Assembly: GCF_040581485.1 (NCBI RefSeq)
Contig: NC_090131.1
Location: forward strand, 16,387,501 to 16,451,500
Origin: Linepithema humile
Taxonomy: Eukaryota > Arthropoda > Insecta > Hymenoptera > Formicidae
Length of the DNA: 64,000 bases
Direction: 5' to 3'
Both the position numbers and the translations under genes were made by a program. Shown here one piece after another: positions 49,801 through 62,179 of the stretch; the first letter of the stretch is position 1; each line of letters opens with the position of its first letter. The notes beneath the pieces are model-generated. The model did not search any database and was not told the DNA's origin. It worked only from the letters and a program-made list of their open reading frames with translations.

Positions 49801-52800
49801 ACGAGGAAACAATATCGTTAACGATGTCGAACGGGTGGTCGAAGAGTATCGCGAGGATCCAGTTTCGTCACCAAATGTGCAGACGGCAGAGTGTGTAGAC
49901 GGTTGTGTTCGGCAACCTTGTGAAACCGAGGCCGATCCGTCTTGCGAACATTATCGCTGCCGAGCGCTCGCCGACAGTGACAAATCTTAGGAGATCCCCT
50001 TCGGTTCTCACGCACGTTTACGCACACGCATACGCGACGTCCGAACGCTTGCGATGTATTCCGATCAACGTGATTGGTAAAAGCGGATTTTTACTTTTTA
50101 TCCGCTTTGTCAACTACAAGCTTCCTCGTGTTTCATCGCTGTTTTAATCCAGCTTGACACATGCTCCACGAATATCTACATATGCAGATTATAAATAAAA
50201 AATAAATATATAAAATCGTTTGAGTATAATAAATGAATCATTTTCTCCCTTGCGATATGTCACTCTCATATTTTAAAAAAAAAAAAAAAAAAAGCTGTGC
50301 TACTAAGATATCTGAACATCTACGTTTAAACGTTAGACGTTCATATTTACGCGATTATATTATTTCTGAAATCATTACTATTTAATAACTATTGCTGCAG
50401 GAAATAAAATTGATCAAGCCGAAGCGAACTACACGTTTTCTGCGTGGCTGAAACAAGATTTTCTCGGAAACAACGATAATCTACAAAGTGCAGCGATTCG
50501 CCACAGCCGCTTACTGATTGCGCCGGTGCAACGCGAGCGACAGTGGAATGCGTCGGGCAAATACGAGCGTAGACAAACACAAGGAGGCTACAACGAAGAG
50601 GCTGGGGAAAAGGAGTTCTTCACAGAGATACAGCTCGACGCGAGTCGACACGACCAGCCGCGGAACGCCCGGTTAAAAGTGTTTGCACAAGCGCACTGTC
50701 CGACTTCTTCGCGATAGTCGTCATCCGCTGGTACCAGGAGCATCGGCGGAGAACACTCGTCGCCCGTTTTCACCGAATCTGCTTCACGCTTCAACCAGAA
50801 ATACGAAATCGCGTGCGTGTACTCGGTCTATGAGAGTCACTTAAATCGCTCCGAAATCATGGATATGCGCAAACATATCGGCAAACAATCTTATTCAACA
50901 TTTATTACTAATCGTTGAAACTTATACTGAGTGTTCCAAGTATTCCGTGTTTTCTTCATTCTTTAAACAATGCTAAAACGTCGATAATTTTTTTAATTGT
51001 AGATCTAAAAAGCTTTTTCGAAGAATTAAATTTTCAGCTGTGTGTGTAAAAAAATGATTAATTCTACAAATATAATTAAGAATCACATATTCTAGCTGAT
51101 AGCGTTGTGCAATTGAAAGTCACACGCGTATAAACGCGCATTCAATTAAGCAGAACGTTTCTTGGGCGAAATTCCCATGCATTATTCACGAGTAATATGG
51201 GACTTCCGGCTGTCGCGCGGAGCGGGTCGCGAATTTCTAGGAAGGCCGCGATATCTCTGTGAGAACGAATATATAGCGCGAAAAATCGCAGCAGCCATAA
51301 ATAAATTACGCGCCGTGCTATATCAAAGGTACGCCTATATTTATTCTCCTGTGGCGACTATACTTTCACATGGCGTAATAACAGTGTGTAGACACCTGTA
51401 CACGCGCTCGACGTTGTACGAGTCACGAACCAGTCATCGGCTCCAGGCGACTTCCGGTGGCACCGATCGACATTCCATTCTTTCGCATTCGCGAAAAAAA
51501 TGCATTTGTATTTGCTGATGGCAGATAACTCGTACATCGTACGCGCAATCGTCCAATAACGAACTAATCCCGTAGCTATTCGATAAATACCCGGTACGCC
51601 CCGTCGCCGCTTCGACGCTGCATTGATGCGCATTTCTCACGTCGCGATGATCAAAGTCTCGACATCTTCACAGGAGAATTCAGCATTGGCATTTAAAAAA
51701 TGAAAGCTCTGACGCTACAGCGCAAATCGTACATTAATCGGATAACGTTGCGAAAAGAAAGCGGAAGACAGCACTACAGATAATGCAGATATACATGTTG
51801 CGCTAAAGAGCGATATGGACGGTGTTTATATCAATAACACAATGTATCTATCACAGTGCAAATTTTCCAATTAAACAATCGTTTTTAATTCTTTTCTCTA
51901 TTTTTTCCGAAATAAATTACTTTTTTTCATCAAAATGTGTCTTTGTATTTCTAATCCACACAGAAAATGTCCCGTTAGAAGAATTAAATTACGTACTATA
52001 AATGTGAATTATTATATAAATACAAAATTTCGTAAATTCTTCAGTTGTTAACGCCAGAATATAGACACTAATTATCATGACCTAAAATTGGAAATTAGTT
52101 TCGCCAAAGCATGTAACGATTTGGGCACTTATTCGCCCTCGTATTTTTGCAAGGCGCATTACTTATGCATGCGAGGTCTACCCTCTTCGGCGTCAATTTA
52201 CAAGACGGTCGATCATGTTTTCATCGCTCGCGCTTTATCGCCGAGCGGCGCAGCTCGGTATCAAGAAAATTCAATATTTGCGTGGGAGAGATCTCGCGGC
52301 TTTCCGCGGTCTGGCTGGAAGAGAATTACGCGAGATTTTCGTCGTTCAAAAGCGGGCGCCCTCGCGTGCATCTATTTGCACGATGGATTTGGACGCCGCG
52401 GGTGCAACCAGAAATGTAATACTGCGTTTGTGCATTGCGAAATACGTGTAGACGTTCATTTCGTCTATCTATCATGTACGACGGATCGTGCTTGAAGAAT
52501 CGTTAATCACGATGAAGTAACATGACTTTTGGTTATATTGTTGTTTTCGGATGTTGCGCCGTCTTATTATGCGCGTGCAAGGAATAACGATTCTTACAAG
52601 ATCGTCGGGTTAAAGTCCGCGTAGCACGGCGGCAATCATTCATCCGTGCCGTTGCAATTGGAATTAACACCCGGGCACGTCGCGAGTGAAACGAACTATT
52701 AACATCGATCCGACGATAACGATCGTCATCGTCGCATCGACGACGATCCAGGCGGACGCGCAAAAAAACCGGTCAAAAAACAACGGGGCGAAGGGGAGGA

Positions 52801-53260
52801 GATCGATCGATCCGACGTGTCCGACGGTCGCTCACTCGCTCACTCGCAAAGGTGGCCGCATTCTCGACGCTTGGCGCCGCATGCCCGTCGCACCGAGCCC
52901 GGTAAACATGGACGAGAGTCAATAAGTCATAAAATCCAACACCTAGGCATCAGCCATTCGCGTATCTGCGCTTCGCCGCGAGGCTCGCGGATCGATTCTA
53001 GTTATTCGAGAGAGCGTATCCCGCGGCGCGGGCGAGAAATCGCTACCTCTCTCTTTCTCGTAGAGGGGCAGAAGGGGACAGGGGGGGTATTGACCGGTTG
53101 CACGATCAATCGACATCAGATTCCTCGAACACTTGAAAATATTTTTTGCGGGTTTGAAGGTGATGCACCGTATTCTCGGATGGAGGAAACGTTAACGGTA
53201 ATAAGCATTCGACGGCACGATCGTACATATAACATCGGATAGAATAACGATTGAACAGAA
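49801..53260. other. Mixed non-coding stretch
   Basis: A 20-base poly(A) lies at 50275-50294 and AT-rich islands at 50150-50300, 50960-51080 and 51840-52070. CpG-rich DNA at 52090-52500 has several plus frames open at once (the longest 52088-52495), so none is called. A transposon-end-like motif lies at 50923-50949. Confidence 0.5.
50275..50294. repeat. Poly(A) run, 20 bases
   Basis: Twenty consecutive A residues, the longest mononucleotide run in the window. Confidence 0.95.
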
Positions 53261-54180
53261 ATACACTAATGAATTGTCTCGCTAAGTCTTTGCTAAAAAA
53301 ATTACAATGCGACGTTTAATTCTTTTTTTAATTTCAATATTTTACAAACATGAACAAAATTGAAGATTTTTATATTTCCGAGAAACTTTATAACTTTGGA
53401 TAAAAAAAATGACTTTTGTTAGATGATACATTTAAAGAAACGATAAAATTGTGAATCAGTGAATTTTCTGAAAAATAGCAGTTGTAGCAGTCACAGAAAA
53501 TGGTAAAGTCACGATGCTTAATGCTTGGGAACAGAAGGCACGTTCGTACAATGGGGCCCACACGCAAAACGGACACACGAAATTAGCTCATATCTTGCTC
53601 CGGAGAAATATTTGATTTTCTTTTCGTGCTGTATATTATTGTAGCTAAGCCCTCTTGAACGGAGGCACTTGACAAAAAAAAAAGCACACTCATTTCTCTC
53701 ACCTCAACCTCTCTCTACCTGTCCTTTCTAAAATATTTCCAGATTCTTCCTCCACAAAATTATCATATCTATGTGAAATCGAACGCAACATAACTATTTT
53801 CTGCAGACAAGCATCGCGCAACTGCATTCCTTTAATCAAAGCCGAACGATCATGAATATTTAGTGTCATCTAAAAATATCAAGATACTAAATTCATATGG
53901 ATGTATTATTACGATCATGCCATTCGACTCGCGAAGCAAAAACATCCGGCTATCTCATAGCTCCCTCCGCATCGCCAGTAGCAAATTCTTTCAGATCAAT
54001 ATCGAATATGAGCGCCGGGGTGAACGGCGACTTCAAGAAGACAGAGATGAGACGTGAGACGAAAGACACGACAGCGAAATAATTCGTCCGCTGTAAACGA
54101 TTATCTTGAGCGGGATTCTTTCTGCGAGATGTTAATCCTCGCGCGTACACGAGCGTATGTCGAAATTGCATTCCCTCTCG
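53261..54180. other. AT-rich non-coding stretch
   Basis: AT-rich DNA with a 10-base poly(A) at 53674-53683 and short overlapping open frames at its right end. Nothing is recognised. Confidence 0.55.
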
Positions 54181-54238
54181 AATGAAAACGTAACGCCAGG
54201 AGAGCGATCATGACAGGAGTGGAAACGAAGGGGGAGGA

Positions 54239-54249
54239 GGGGGGGGGGG
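54239..54249. repeat. Poly(G) run, 11 bases
   Basis: Eleven consecutive G residues after GGGGGAGGA. Confidence 0.85.
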
Positions 54250-54515
54250 TGAATACGCGAGTTATAAAATTCGTCGAATGTGGAGTACATGAGCCGTGTC
54301 GGGGGATGAACAACACATTAGTCAAAGGCAGTTTACGTGGTCGACGAGTGCGCGGCGACGAGCGACGCGTTCGTATTTGTGAGCTGTCTACCAATTTGTT
54401 TCACCGTTTGACAAATGCATTCGGGGCCAGGACGGGCAAGTAGTTCGGCAAACTCGTCTGACGGAACGAAACGGCGCGCAGGGCAGGAAAAGTGGGGAAA
54501 AATAAAGTGAAACGA

Positions 54516-54538
54516 GCGCGCGCGCGCGCGCGCGCGCG
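54516..54538. repeat. (GC)n dinucleotide repeat, potential Z-DNA
   Basis: Twenty-three nt of perfect alternating G and C, a sequence class able to adopt the Z form. It also makes the Arg-Ala runs seen in overlapping open frames an artefact of the repeat. Confidence 0.9.
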
Positions 54539-54649
54539 GGTGTAGCATGGTCGACGTGTCGGTGATAGCGACTGGGTATAGGTTGGTCTGCCTGTGTAAC
54601 TGCCGCCGGCGCTTTGGTAGCGCCGCTCCGGCTCTACTGGTGTTGGTAC

Positions 54650-54887
54650 CGCGCGCGGCGTCGTCCGTGACGAGGAACGTTCGCCGACGGATGGTGGTGC
54701 TGGTGGTGGCGGAGTGCGCGCCATCGGAAGAGGAACGCCGGCTCGTGTTGGTCGGAGACGTCGGCGGCGGTAGTGGTTGGTGGTGCGGCCGGCGCGGGGA
54801 GGATTGGAGAGGGTTGGCCGAGGATGGCGGGCCGCCGCCCTGATTTGGGTTACTAAACTGTAAACAAATTCTAACTTTTTGTTCCAT
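54650..54887 (-). CDS. Candidate coding exon, unknown disordered N-terminus
   Basis: On the minus strand an ATG at 54887 opens a frame that stays open to 54333. A donor-like CGCG|GTACCA at 54650/54649 would end the exon after 79 codons in phase 1. The peptide starts MEQKVRICLQF, then is rich in Pro, Ser, Thr and Gln (for example PRRPHHQPLPPPTSP at about residues 30-44) and ends TIRRRTFLVTDDAARG, like the flexible N-terminus of a signalling protein. A second minus frame (54401-55039) is also open here with YQSAGGSYTGRPTYTQ. An acceptor-like TTTGTTTACAG at about 54859 could start an exon in either frame. I cannot tell which, if any, is real. Confidence 0.2.
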
Positions 54888-56670
54888 CGATTATCGATCG
54901 GCGCCCCGGGTGCAGAGACCTCGGCGGCACAACGACGGCGCGGCCGCGCGATGTACACGTCGCCGCCGTGAATAATACGATCGGCGACGCTGCTTCTAAC
55001 GGGTGTCTCCGCCGAGACTGTCTCCGGGAAAAATTTCACTCGGGCAAAATTTCAGGAGCAAACGATCCTTGCGCGCCGTCGCTGGATTACGTCATCGGAT
55101 GATAACGCAGATTTCGCCAACTCTTGCTTGCACGCGAATGTCGTTGGATATTTCCAAGTAACCGTCTCGAGTGACCCTTCGCTCGGGCAAGCAGGTTACG
55201 TGACTTTTACAAAGGGTAGTTTTACAATGGCACATCCGAAGATTTAACTTTGACACCGGGTCTTTCGCTTCCCGCGTCTGTTTTCTCTTTCCACGGACAA
55301 TCGCGATTACAAGAGAAAAGCAGAGGAATAACGAATTGAGATGAGTGGTATCGAAATTCATATTTCTTTGAAATTCAAAGTAAAATTCTGGACTGCTCTT
55401 TGCGTAAAAGAGCAAAAGATTTTAGGAATCTCCAATAATCTTTTATAAAATCCAATGAGATGGTCGCAGATAAATATAATATACATTATTATAATATATG
55501 TATCTCTGTTGCGAAATCATCATTTACGATTTACTTTACACAATATCCTTGCTAATATGCATGCATTTTCGTATTTTTTATTTTTATTTTTATTATTTTC
55601 TTACGGCATGTCAACGAAGTACGGGAGAAAAAAGAAATCGAGCGGGAACTTTTGTGAGAAGGAAAAGACATGACTATTCATCAATGACGTTCGGAGCACA
55701 GAACAAACGTGCCGTGATTCTCGTTTGCGATAAATATAAAAATGCAAATGTAAACGGAAAGGATGGAAAAGAGCGAGGGACGAGAGGCCGCGATCGTAAA
55801 CCGGCGCGACGCCAACGGAGATGTGCGTGAATCTTTTCCGAACATAATACGAGCAACGATGAAGAAACACAAGAATATGTCATCGATTCGTTGAGTTTTC
55901 GAATTTTCTTCTCTATTGCTGAGATTTTGTATTGTAAATATTTATTATAAAATAGTCGTTTGACACCAAAGTTATTTAACACGCGCGAGCTGGCGTTTCT
56001 TTCTCGTTAAGTCACTTGGGGATGCTATGAAATCTATTTCCGAACTGTCTAATTTATAACGTTACGCGACGTCTTATTGAACGTTACTGCAAATTATCTG
56101 GATTCATAGAATATCTATTCTGTGTACTGATTATGCCGTATTACTAGAATCGCGATAGATAAGATTTTGTATTATCATTAAAAATCCAAACATACGAGTG
56201 TAATAAAAGCTTTTTTCTGATATTTCCGTGGCGGAACCATGTGATACAATCAGCACTGTTTCGTAACAGACAAGTTTGTAGAAAGTTTCACAAATAAGAT
56301 AGCTCTGTTGAAGTGAGTTCTACTGTTCAGTAGATTAATTTGTTGACAATAATAATTATGACTTTGTTGTCGCTAGTTTTAATGCTTAAATATATGCTCC
56401 GTTTTCGTATACCTCTCGTTGATTTTGGTCTTAAGAAATCGTAGAGCATAAAGTGGAATATATTTGTGCAAACGAGGTTGAAACCGGATTAGACAACGGC
56501 CCACCGGGAAGACCTCACACCGAGAGAAGCTCGGCATGTGTTATTTAAAAGTAATTATTTAAAAGTGCGATATCAGGTTGAGACAATTTGTCTCAATTAG
56601 ATAAATCAGGTAGGGATACAGTGAGGTGTAACAGCAGAATGTTGCTGACAAAAAATTTTGGCATTTTCAG

Positions 56671-56805
56671 GCGTAAAAAATCCGTAAATGACGATCCCCT
56701 GAGTATTCATTTTAATTCTTCCGATAGTAAAATACAATCGGCATTTTTGCTTACGGTTATATTTCTATGTGCAGCTGACAGTTTTACAATAAAGCGGTCA
56801 TTCAG
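56671..56805 (+). CDS. Candidate internal exon, unknown product
   Basis: An acceptor-like GGCATTTTCAG|GCG at 56670/56671 and a strong donor-like TTCAG|GTAGGT at 56805/56806 enclose 135 nt with one frame open throughout, in phase 2 at both ends (so a length-neutral cassette). The translation ends with a hydrophobic stretch SAFLLTVIFLCAADSF followed by TIKRSFR, which would suit a membrane or signal segment. The frame is also open upstream to an ATG at 56588. The acceptor lacks a long pyrimidine tract and no neighbouring exon is recognised, so a cryptic site pair is quite possible. Confidence 0.15.
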
Positions 56806-57120
56806 GTAGGTGAGGTATAAAAAATAATATCGAACTTCGAGCAAGGTATTCTTTAGCGCAGCGTGAGGTGCGATGCATTTGAGGCTCCACCGCTTCTTTT
56901 GAAGATTAAATCATTTTCTTACAACGTAAAATACTCTCTCTCCTTTCCTTTCCGGCTTCACAAAACAAATGATGTTCAAATGAGTCCCTTACCGGCATTT
57001 GTATAAAATTTATATTCAGTTTATGACACGATTATCGGATTAACCTTTGCTCATCTTTTTTATTTGGTCTGTTGGGAAACATTAAAAGAAAAAGAATAAG
57101 AAAGTTCTCATTCTTTGCTC

Positions 57121-57150
57121 GCCATTGTGCATAACGCCATTGTGCATAAC
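57121..57150. repeat. 15-bp perfect tandem duplication
   Basis: GCCATTGTGCATAAC occurs twice head to tail at 57121-57135 and 57136-57150. Confidence 0.9.
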
Positions 57151-58690
57151 GGAAATCCGTTCTAACACTTATGCTGGGCGTAATCAAAACACAGGCGGCC
57201 TGACACAAACTAAAGCGCTAGAATTCTTTTTGAAATTCTAAGAAAAGGAAAAAACTTCTAGAAAAAAATTTAAAAACTTAGAATTTTTATAAAAATTAAT
57301 ACTTACATTATTTACTTGTACAATATATATAATCTTATTTGTATTATTTATTTTATAACAATCGGATGAATAAATGCATATACATAGCGTATGTGATTCC
57401 GATCGCATGGCGATGCCTAACAAATAATTATTGTTGCGCTTGTCAAGTCGGTTCTGAAAGCACAATCGCGGCGGGATGAAGTGTACCACGTGCACGGAAG
57501 AAGAGAAAAGAGATTTCATCGTCCTAAGCAGATTAACTCGACCGCCGTTTAGCAGTCAGTGATTTATACTCTATGAGGACGCTGGGTGTCGACATAAAGA
57601 AACGATCCTTTGGCGATCAGTTTGCTCAGCTGTGCGAAATCGCATTGCTTAAATCGCTCCGCTTTTAACCGTACATATAATATCGGCGTCCAAAATACTA
57701 TCGAGAATACGTTAGACTGAAGAAGATTGTAATATATATATCAACGTTTCTACGGATCTTTTCATTTTGCGTTCAAACATACTCTCGTCGAATACGTCGA
57801 TGCTCGCGTGGACTGTGATTATACGAGCTATTATTATCGTGAGTTTATGATGCGACTGAGCGTAATATATCTCTGTCCAACGATTGAGGAGACAAAGCGC
57901 GTTCATTAATACGCATCATTCTCTCTGCTGACTGTTCACGATGGAGATGAAATTATGAAGAGACATGTACTCTCCTTACGAAACGCTTCCGAATAATGTT
58001 ACGAGACGAAACGACGAGCGACGATGACGACGCGCTGTGCACGCGTTGTATAACCAAATCGCCGAATGCTCCTAGCGCAACCATCGAGGTCATTCACATC
58101 CAATGTACTCCATAGCATTCCCTGAGTGCCTCAAGGCTCCTTGCAACGGATGAGTGCGTCATTAAATTATAGCACGGATTGCTTTCAGTAATAATCTTGT
58201 TAGCAGTTGAAGTGAGCAACGTAAGAACTATTTATACTTGTGACGAAAATTGAATTTTTTCTAGAATATGCAACACGCATGGCTTTAAAAATTATAACAC
58301 ATTGCATAAAGAATAAATTTGTTAAATGGCTGTAAATAATTAAATCTCTTTAAGCATATTTTATCGCTTCCATAGAAAAATATTCAAAAGGGATATTTAT
58401 GAATTCTTCAAGCATTCAGGATAAATTGCGAGATGATTTGCATTTCACTAAAGCTATATTGTCGCGTACAACATTATGTCTCAAAATATTTACTGTAGCT
58501 AAAAAATTTAAAGACGTAAGACGTCCGGCTATCCGGTATAATCTGCGGAACGTATTCCCTTCCACGTAAAATAACTCAGGCAACAGTGCCCAAAGGTCGG
58601 AGAAACAATCGGATCTTCTAAGAGGGCCCCCGCTGCAAAGTAGCTGTTCTACGAGAGAATTCGCCGTTACCGCACTAACGAGGGGAGTCG

Positions 58691-60250
58691 GCACGAATTT
58701 ATGCGTCGGGGCGGGAGTGCAACTGCGAAAAATGAACGGACATTCGTCCGTCCGCGTTCGGGCGAAACACGCAGACGCGCATTTTCGATTCCGCTTCGTA
58801 AAAAGCCGCGCGACAAAAACAAAACCTTACGAGCCGTAGGTTCCGCGAAGACGAGACAGCCCGACACACCTACGCCAGCGCGTCGTAATTAAACAAGAAT
58901 CTCGTCCTATTATCGCGTTCCGATAATCTCCTTCCACCCTATTTAGCCAAAAATAAATACCGCGCCGGAGGGGGATACCGTAATTACTCCTTGCAGAAAT
59001 CCGCGAACGCCCCCTCGTACCTCGTGAGCACGAAAATATCATTTTTGTCGGGGGGCGTCGAAAGATATTAGCGAGCGCGGGTATGCCGCCCCCTTTCTGC
59101 ATTCCCTAATATACCGCGGCGAGCTGCGAGGCGACGAATATAAAACCCGCCGCGTTTCATTCCCTCACGACACGACTAATGGCCGGCACGGTTTTGCAAA
59201 GTGAAAGAAGCGGCCGAATCGTCGAACGTCAGTCTGCGTAAATTGCCTAATTTAGACGCGGGGTCGGACGGGTCGCCGTTTCTTACAAGCGACGATCGGC
59301 GGGAACGGGGATCGCATTTGGCTCGTTAAGCTACCGCGAGGAGGAAGGCAGACGCGCGCGCCGGATGTAAAAGAGTTGAGCGGCGTTGAGGAAGCGTACA
59401 CAGAACCGACACGGAACGGCAATATATCGCCGTATGTGTACCGGCGACGTAAAACGCGCGCAATCGAAAGTACGCGTACGTAGCGCGGCGCGCGGTGTGA
59501 AATCATAATACATTACCGCGGAAGTGCCGCGTCATGAAACATACCGCGTGTTTTCCCTCCGGCCGGAGTGAAACACGTGGAACAAGATTTTCGAATCTCG
59601 CCACTCGCCGCGAATCAAATTTTGCGGAAAATATAACAAGAGCGGAGATGCGGGCGCTGTAAGAAGGCGTCCATCCATCCGTGATAGCGCGCGGATAGAT
59701 AAGTTCGGTGCTTTTCGCGGTCGCTTCCGTTTTTCCGTTGCGAGACGCGGGATAACGACCGGCGGGTTACAAAGATGTTGTTGTCCGTCCGCGGATATAG
59801 CTCGGGGACGAGAGACAAACGAGAGAAAGAAGCGGACGCAGTGAGTGAATCGCGGGGACGGTAAATTTACTGACGGCCGCGTAGAGTGGAGCGTCGCCGC
59901 TTTATGCCGTTACTACACGGTCGTGTGCGGCCGCGCCGGTGTGTGCGTCGGATGTATAGATCCTAGCGCGTGTACTACGCGACGACGGTGTGAGCGGGCA
60001 GATGAGTAAGTGTGCGAACGCGCGGGTTGCCGTACCTACTGAACCTCACCGAGCAATTTGCGGCACGCGAGGTTTACATCGGCCTCGGGCACTCGCCACG
60101 CGCCACTCGTTCCCTGCACGGAGCGCGCTGTGCCGCGGATGGATCCGCGCCACGATCACGCATCACTCCCGCAGGCCGCCCTAGGGTTGCCAACTCGGCA
60201 AACTTCTGGCAAGGAACGCTCTCACTCGAAAAGACAAAGCAAAGAGCCAA
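58691..60250. promoter_or_regulatory. CpG-dense domain, possible promoter or first-exon region
   Basis: About 1.5 kb of CpG-rich DNA with no credible protein frame. Near its right end GCAGATGA|GTAAGTGT (about 60000-60015, plus strand) is a good splice-donor match and could close a non-coding first exon. Against this, no initiator or TATA box was recognised upstream, and isolated donor matches are common. Confidence 0.2.
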
Positions 60251-61207
60251 AAAGATAGATATCACTACAATCAAGAATTAAGATTAAAATCTTACGATCG
60301 AGATTGTTTGGTTTAAAAACAATAAGCGGGGAATCGTGCTATATTCACGTAAACAAAAATTTCAATATCTAGCGAAAGATTCATTCTACTATATAATCGT
60401 ACGTGTTTGCCAAACAATTTATAAAATCTTTACTCTGAAACTAGTACAAATTTATGAATGCATTTTATGTTTTTGGCATCATTACAGCTGAATTATATAT
60501 GTTATTTTTTTTCGATAAGAAAGAAGTAAAAAGAAGTTTTATGTCTTAATGTGTAATGTATATTTGTCGCCGCAAATTTCATTCATTGTTACGCATCCCG
60601 TTCCTGTACAAATACGTGAATGTAGCGATAATTACGACAAGTCAATTCGCTCCCCTAGTCTCAACGGGCACTCTCCCTCGGCTTATTATTGAATGTCACA
60701 GGGGTCGCCGAGCACCAGGAAGATCTAATCCGTGGCGGAAGGATCAGCGGCTACGGGGATCAGGAGGGCGTTGACGTGCGAGGCTTAGGAGGGTAAACAG
60801 TTTGACAGGACGCTGTAGTATTTCTACGAGGGTGCCCGGTAAAGCAAAAGTTCCGTTGTTGTATGGCGAGCTCATAAATATGTACGAATGCGCCCGTATA
60901 TCAAGCGGAAAGGGTTAAAGTCTTTGTGGCCATGTCTCTTGCAGCAGGACGAATCGTATATATCGATCAGTATACACTATAAATACGGTTTTATTCCAAC
61001 ACTCGTCCCATTTGTCCCTTTGCTCGATGCACAAAGGCGTAGTACGTTTTCCCAGCTATTTGATAAATATAACCAGTATAACACTATAAATAAACGTAGC
61101 AGCGCAGTATACGGATATATCTCTCACCGCAATTCTGCTAAGTAATTGAGAAACTTTTTACGTTCGATTGACTGCCTGATACTTCAATGAGTCCGCGGCG
61201 ATGATTT

Positions 61208-61261
61208 ACGATGATAGAGAGCTTACGGCGATGGCCACGATGATAGGGAGTTTACGGCGAT
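61208..61261. repeat. 29-bp-period tandem duplication
   Basis: Two 25-nt copies, each starting ACGATGATAG and ending TTACGGCGAT (61208-61232 and 61237-61261), differ at two positions and are separated by 4 nt. Confidence 0.85.
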
Positions 61262-61701
61262 TGCTCGCGATAACGATAAACGTTAAAAATATACAACATA
61301 TATATATTATTATTTTAAAATATAGTGTATCTCAAAGTGAATCTCGTAGACTTCGCACTCGGCGCGTTGTCTTTTGACTTTAAACAAACTAGTGTCAGCG
61401 CGCCTCGTCGATGTTCGCGCGACGAAATCGGATGAAAACCACTGCGCGACTGGATGAACCGCGTGGTCGCGGAAGATAACCGAGCTTAATTGTTTCTGGT
61501 CTGACGGCTCTCTATACAGTCTGCAATACGCAGCAGCCAGAAGGTGCGCCTTTGTTCATCGAATCGAAAGCAAAATTTGCATGCACCGTCGATCGCGAAC
61601 CCGTCCAGAATTTTGTCCGCGCCACCCGTCGCGAAAACGTTTGTCTAGTCGGTTTTTCAAACTTTAATTCACGCTCGCGCTAATGAGCGCCGTTAGCACT
61701 T

Positions 61702-61720
61702 CGCGCGCGCGCGCGCGCGC
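61702..61720. repeat. (CG)n dinucleotide repeat, potential Z-DNA
   Basis: Nineteen nt of perfect alternating C and G. Confidence 0.9.
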
Positions 61721-62145
61721 TCTCGTTTGCGTCGTCGTTCGTTCTCATGTATTTCTGAGATCCGTCTGAGATACTCTCGGAAGAATCGTCTGTCCATCAA
61801 TCTCACGGCTGTCGCTCTTTTCGCTGATCCCGAGAGGCGCCTCCTAGCTATATTCAACAAAATATCGTGTCGAGCATTGCACGGGTGAATTCCGCGCCGT
61901 GGGAGGATTTAATTATCAGCGTAGAAACGCGAGAGTATCCTCCTTTACTTCCTTACCGATCTCAACAGGGCCGTACGTGCGCGCCAAGTAACTGTCGGAA
62001 TTATCGCACCCCAAAGTGCAATCGCTAAGTGCACTAGATACCCGAGTCATCGCTATGTTAGCGAGCCGCACAATGATTTAACGTTGATTAAGTCTCCGAA
62101 TATGGTCGCGCGTTTGCCTCAGGTGAGCGAGCTAATGAAATGACC

Positions 62146-62179
62146 TTATTACACTGTAACAAGTTATTACACTGTAACA
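62146..62179. repeat. 16-bp perfect direct repeat, 18-bp period
   Basis: TTATTACACTGTAACA occurs at 62146-62161 and 62164-62179. Each copy contains TACACTGTAA, which matches the TA-CACTGT start of the MITE-like ends elsewhere in the window. Confidence 0.85.

Larger units (their letters stand above)
54181..55100. promoter_or_regulatory. CpG-dense domain, possible promoter or exon region
   Basis: A second CpG-dense domain with a G11 run (54239-54249) and (GC)n (54516-54538). From about 54550 to 54890 two minus frames and one plus frame are open together. The two minus translations are Pro/Ser/Thr-rich, and one of them is listed separately as an exon candidate. Confidence 0.25.
55101..58690. 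other. Mixed, largely AT-rich non-coding stretch
   Basis: AT-rich at 55440-55620, 55890-56400, 57240-57380 and 58230-58400. It contains an exon-like segment at 56671-56805 and a 15-bp tandem duplication at 57121-57150. No other supported feature. Confidence 0.5.
60251..62145. other. Mixed non-coding stretch
   Basis: AT-rich at 60250-60560, mixed beyond. It contains a 29-bp-period tandem repeat (61208-61261) and (CG)n (61702-61720). No gene recognised. Confidence 0.5.

Noticed and set aside
52088..52495. 135-codon plus frame
   Set aside because: Two other plus frames are open over the same interval and there is no domain or convincing splice context.
60734..60746. GGCGGAAGGATCA, resembling the 3' end of 18S rRNA
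   Set aside because: The match is only about 13 nt and the surrounding sequence has no rRNA similarity that I recognise.
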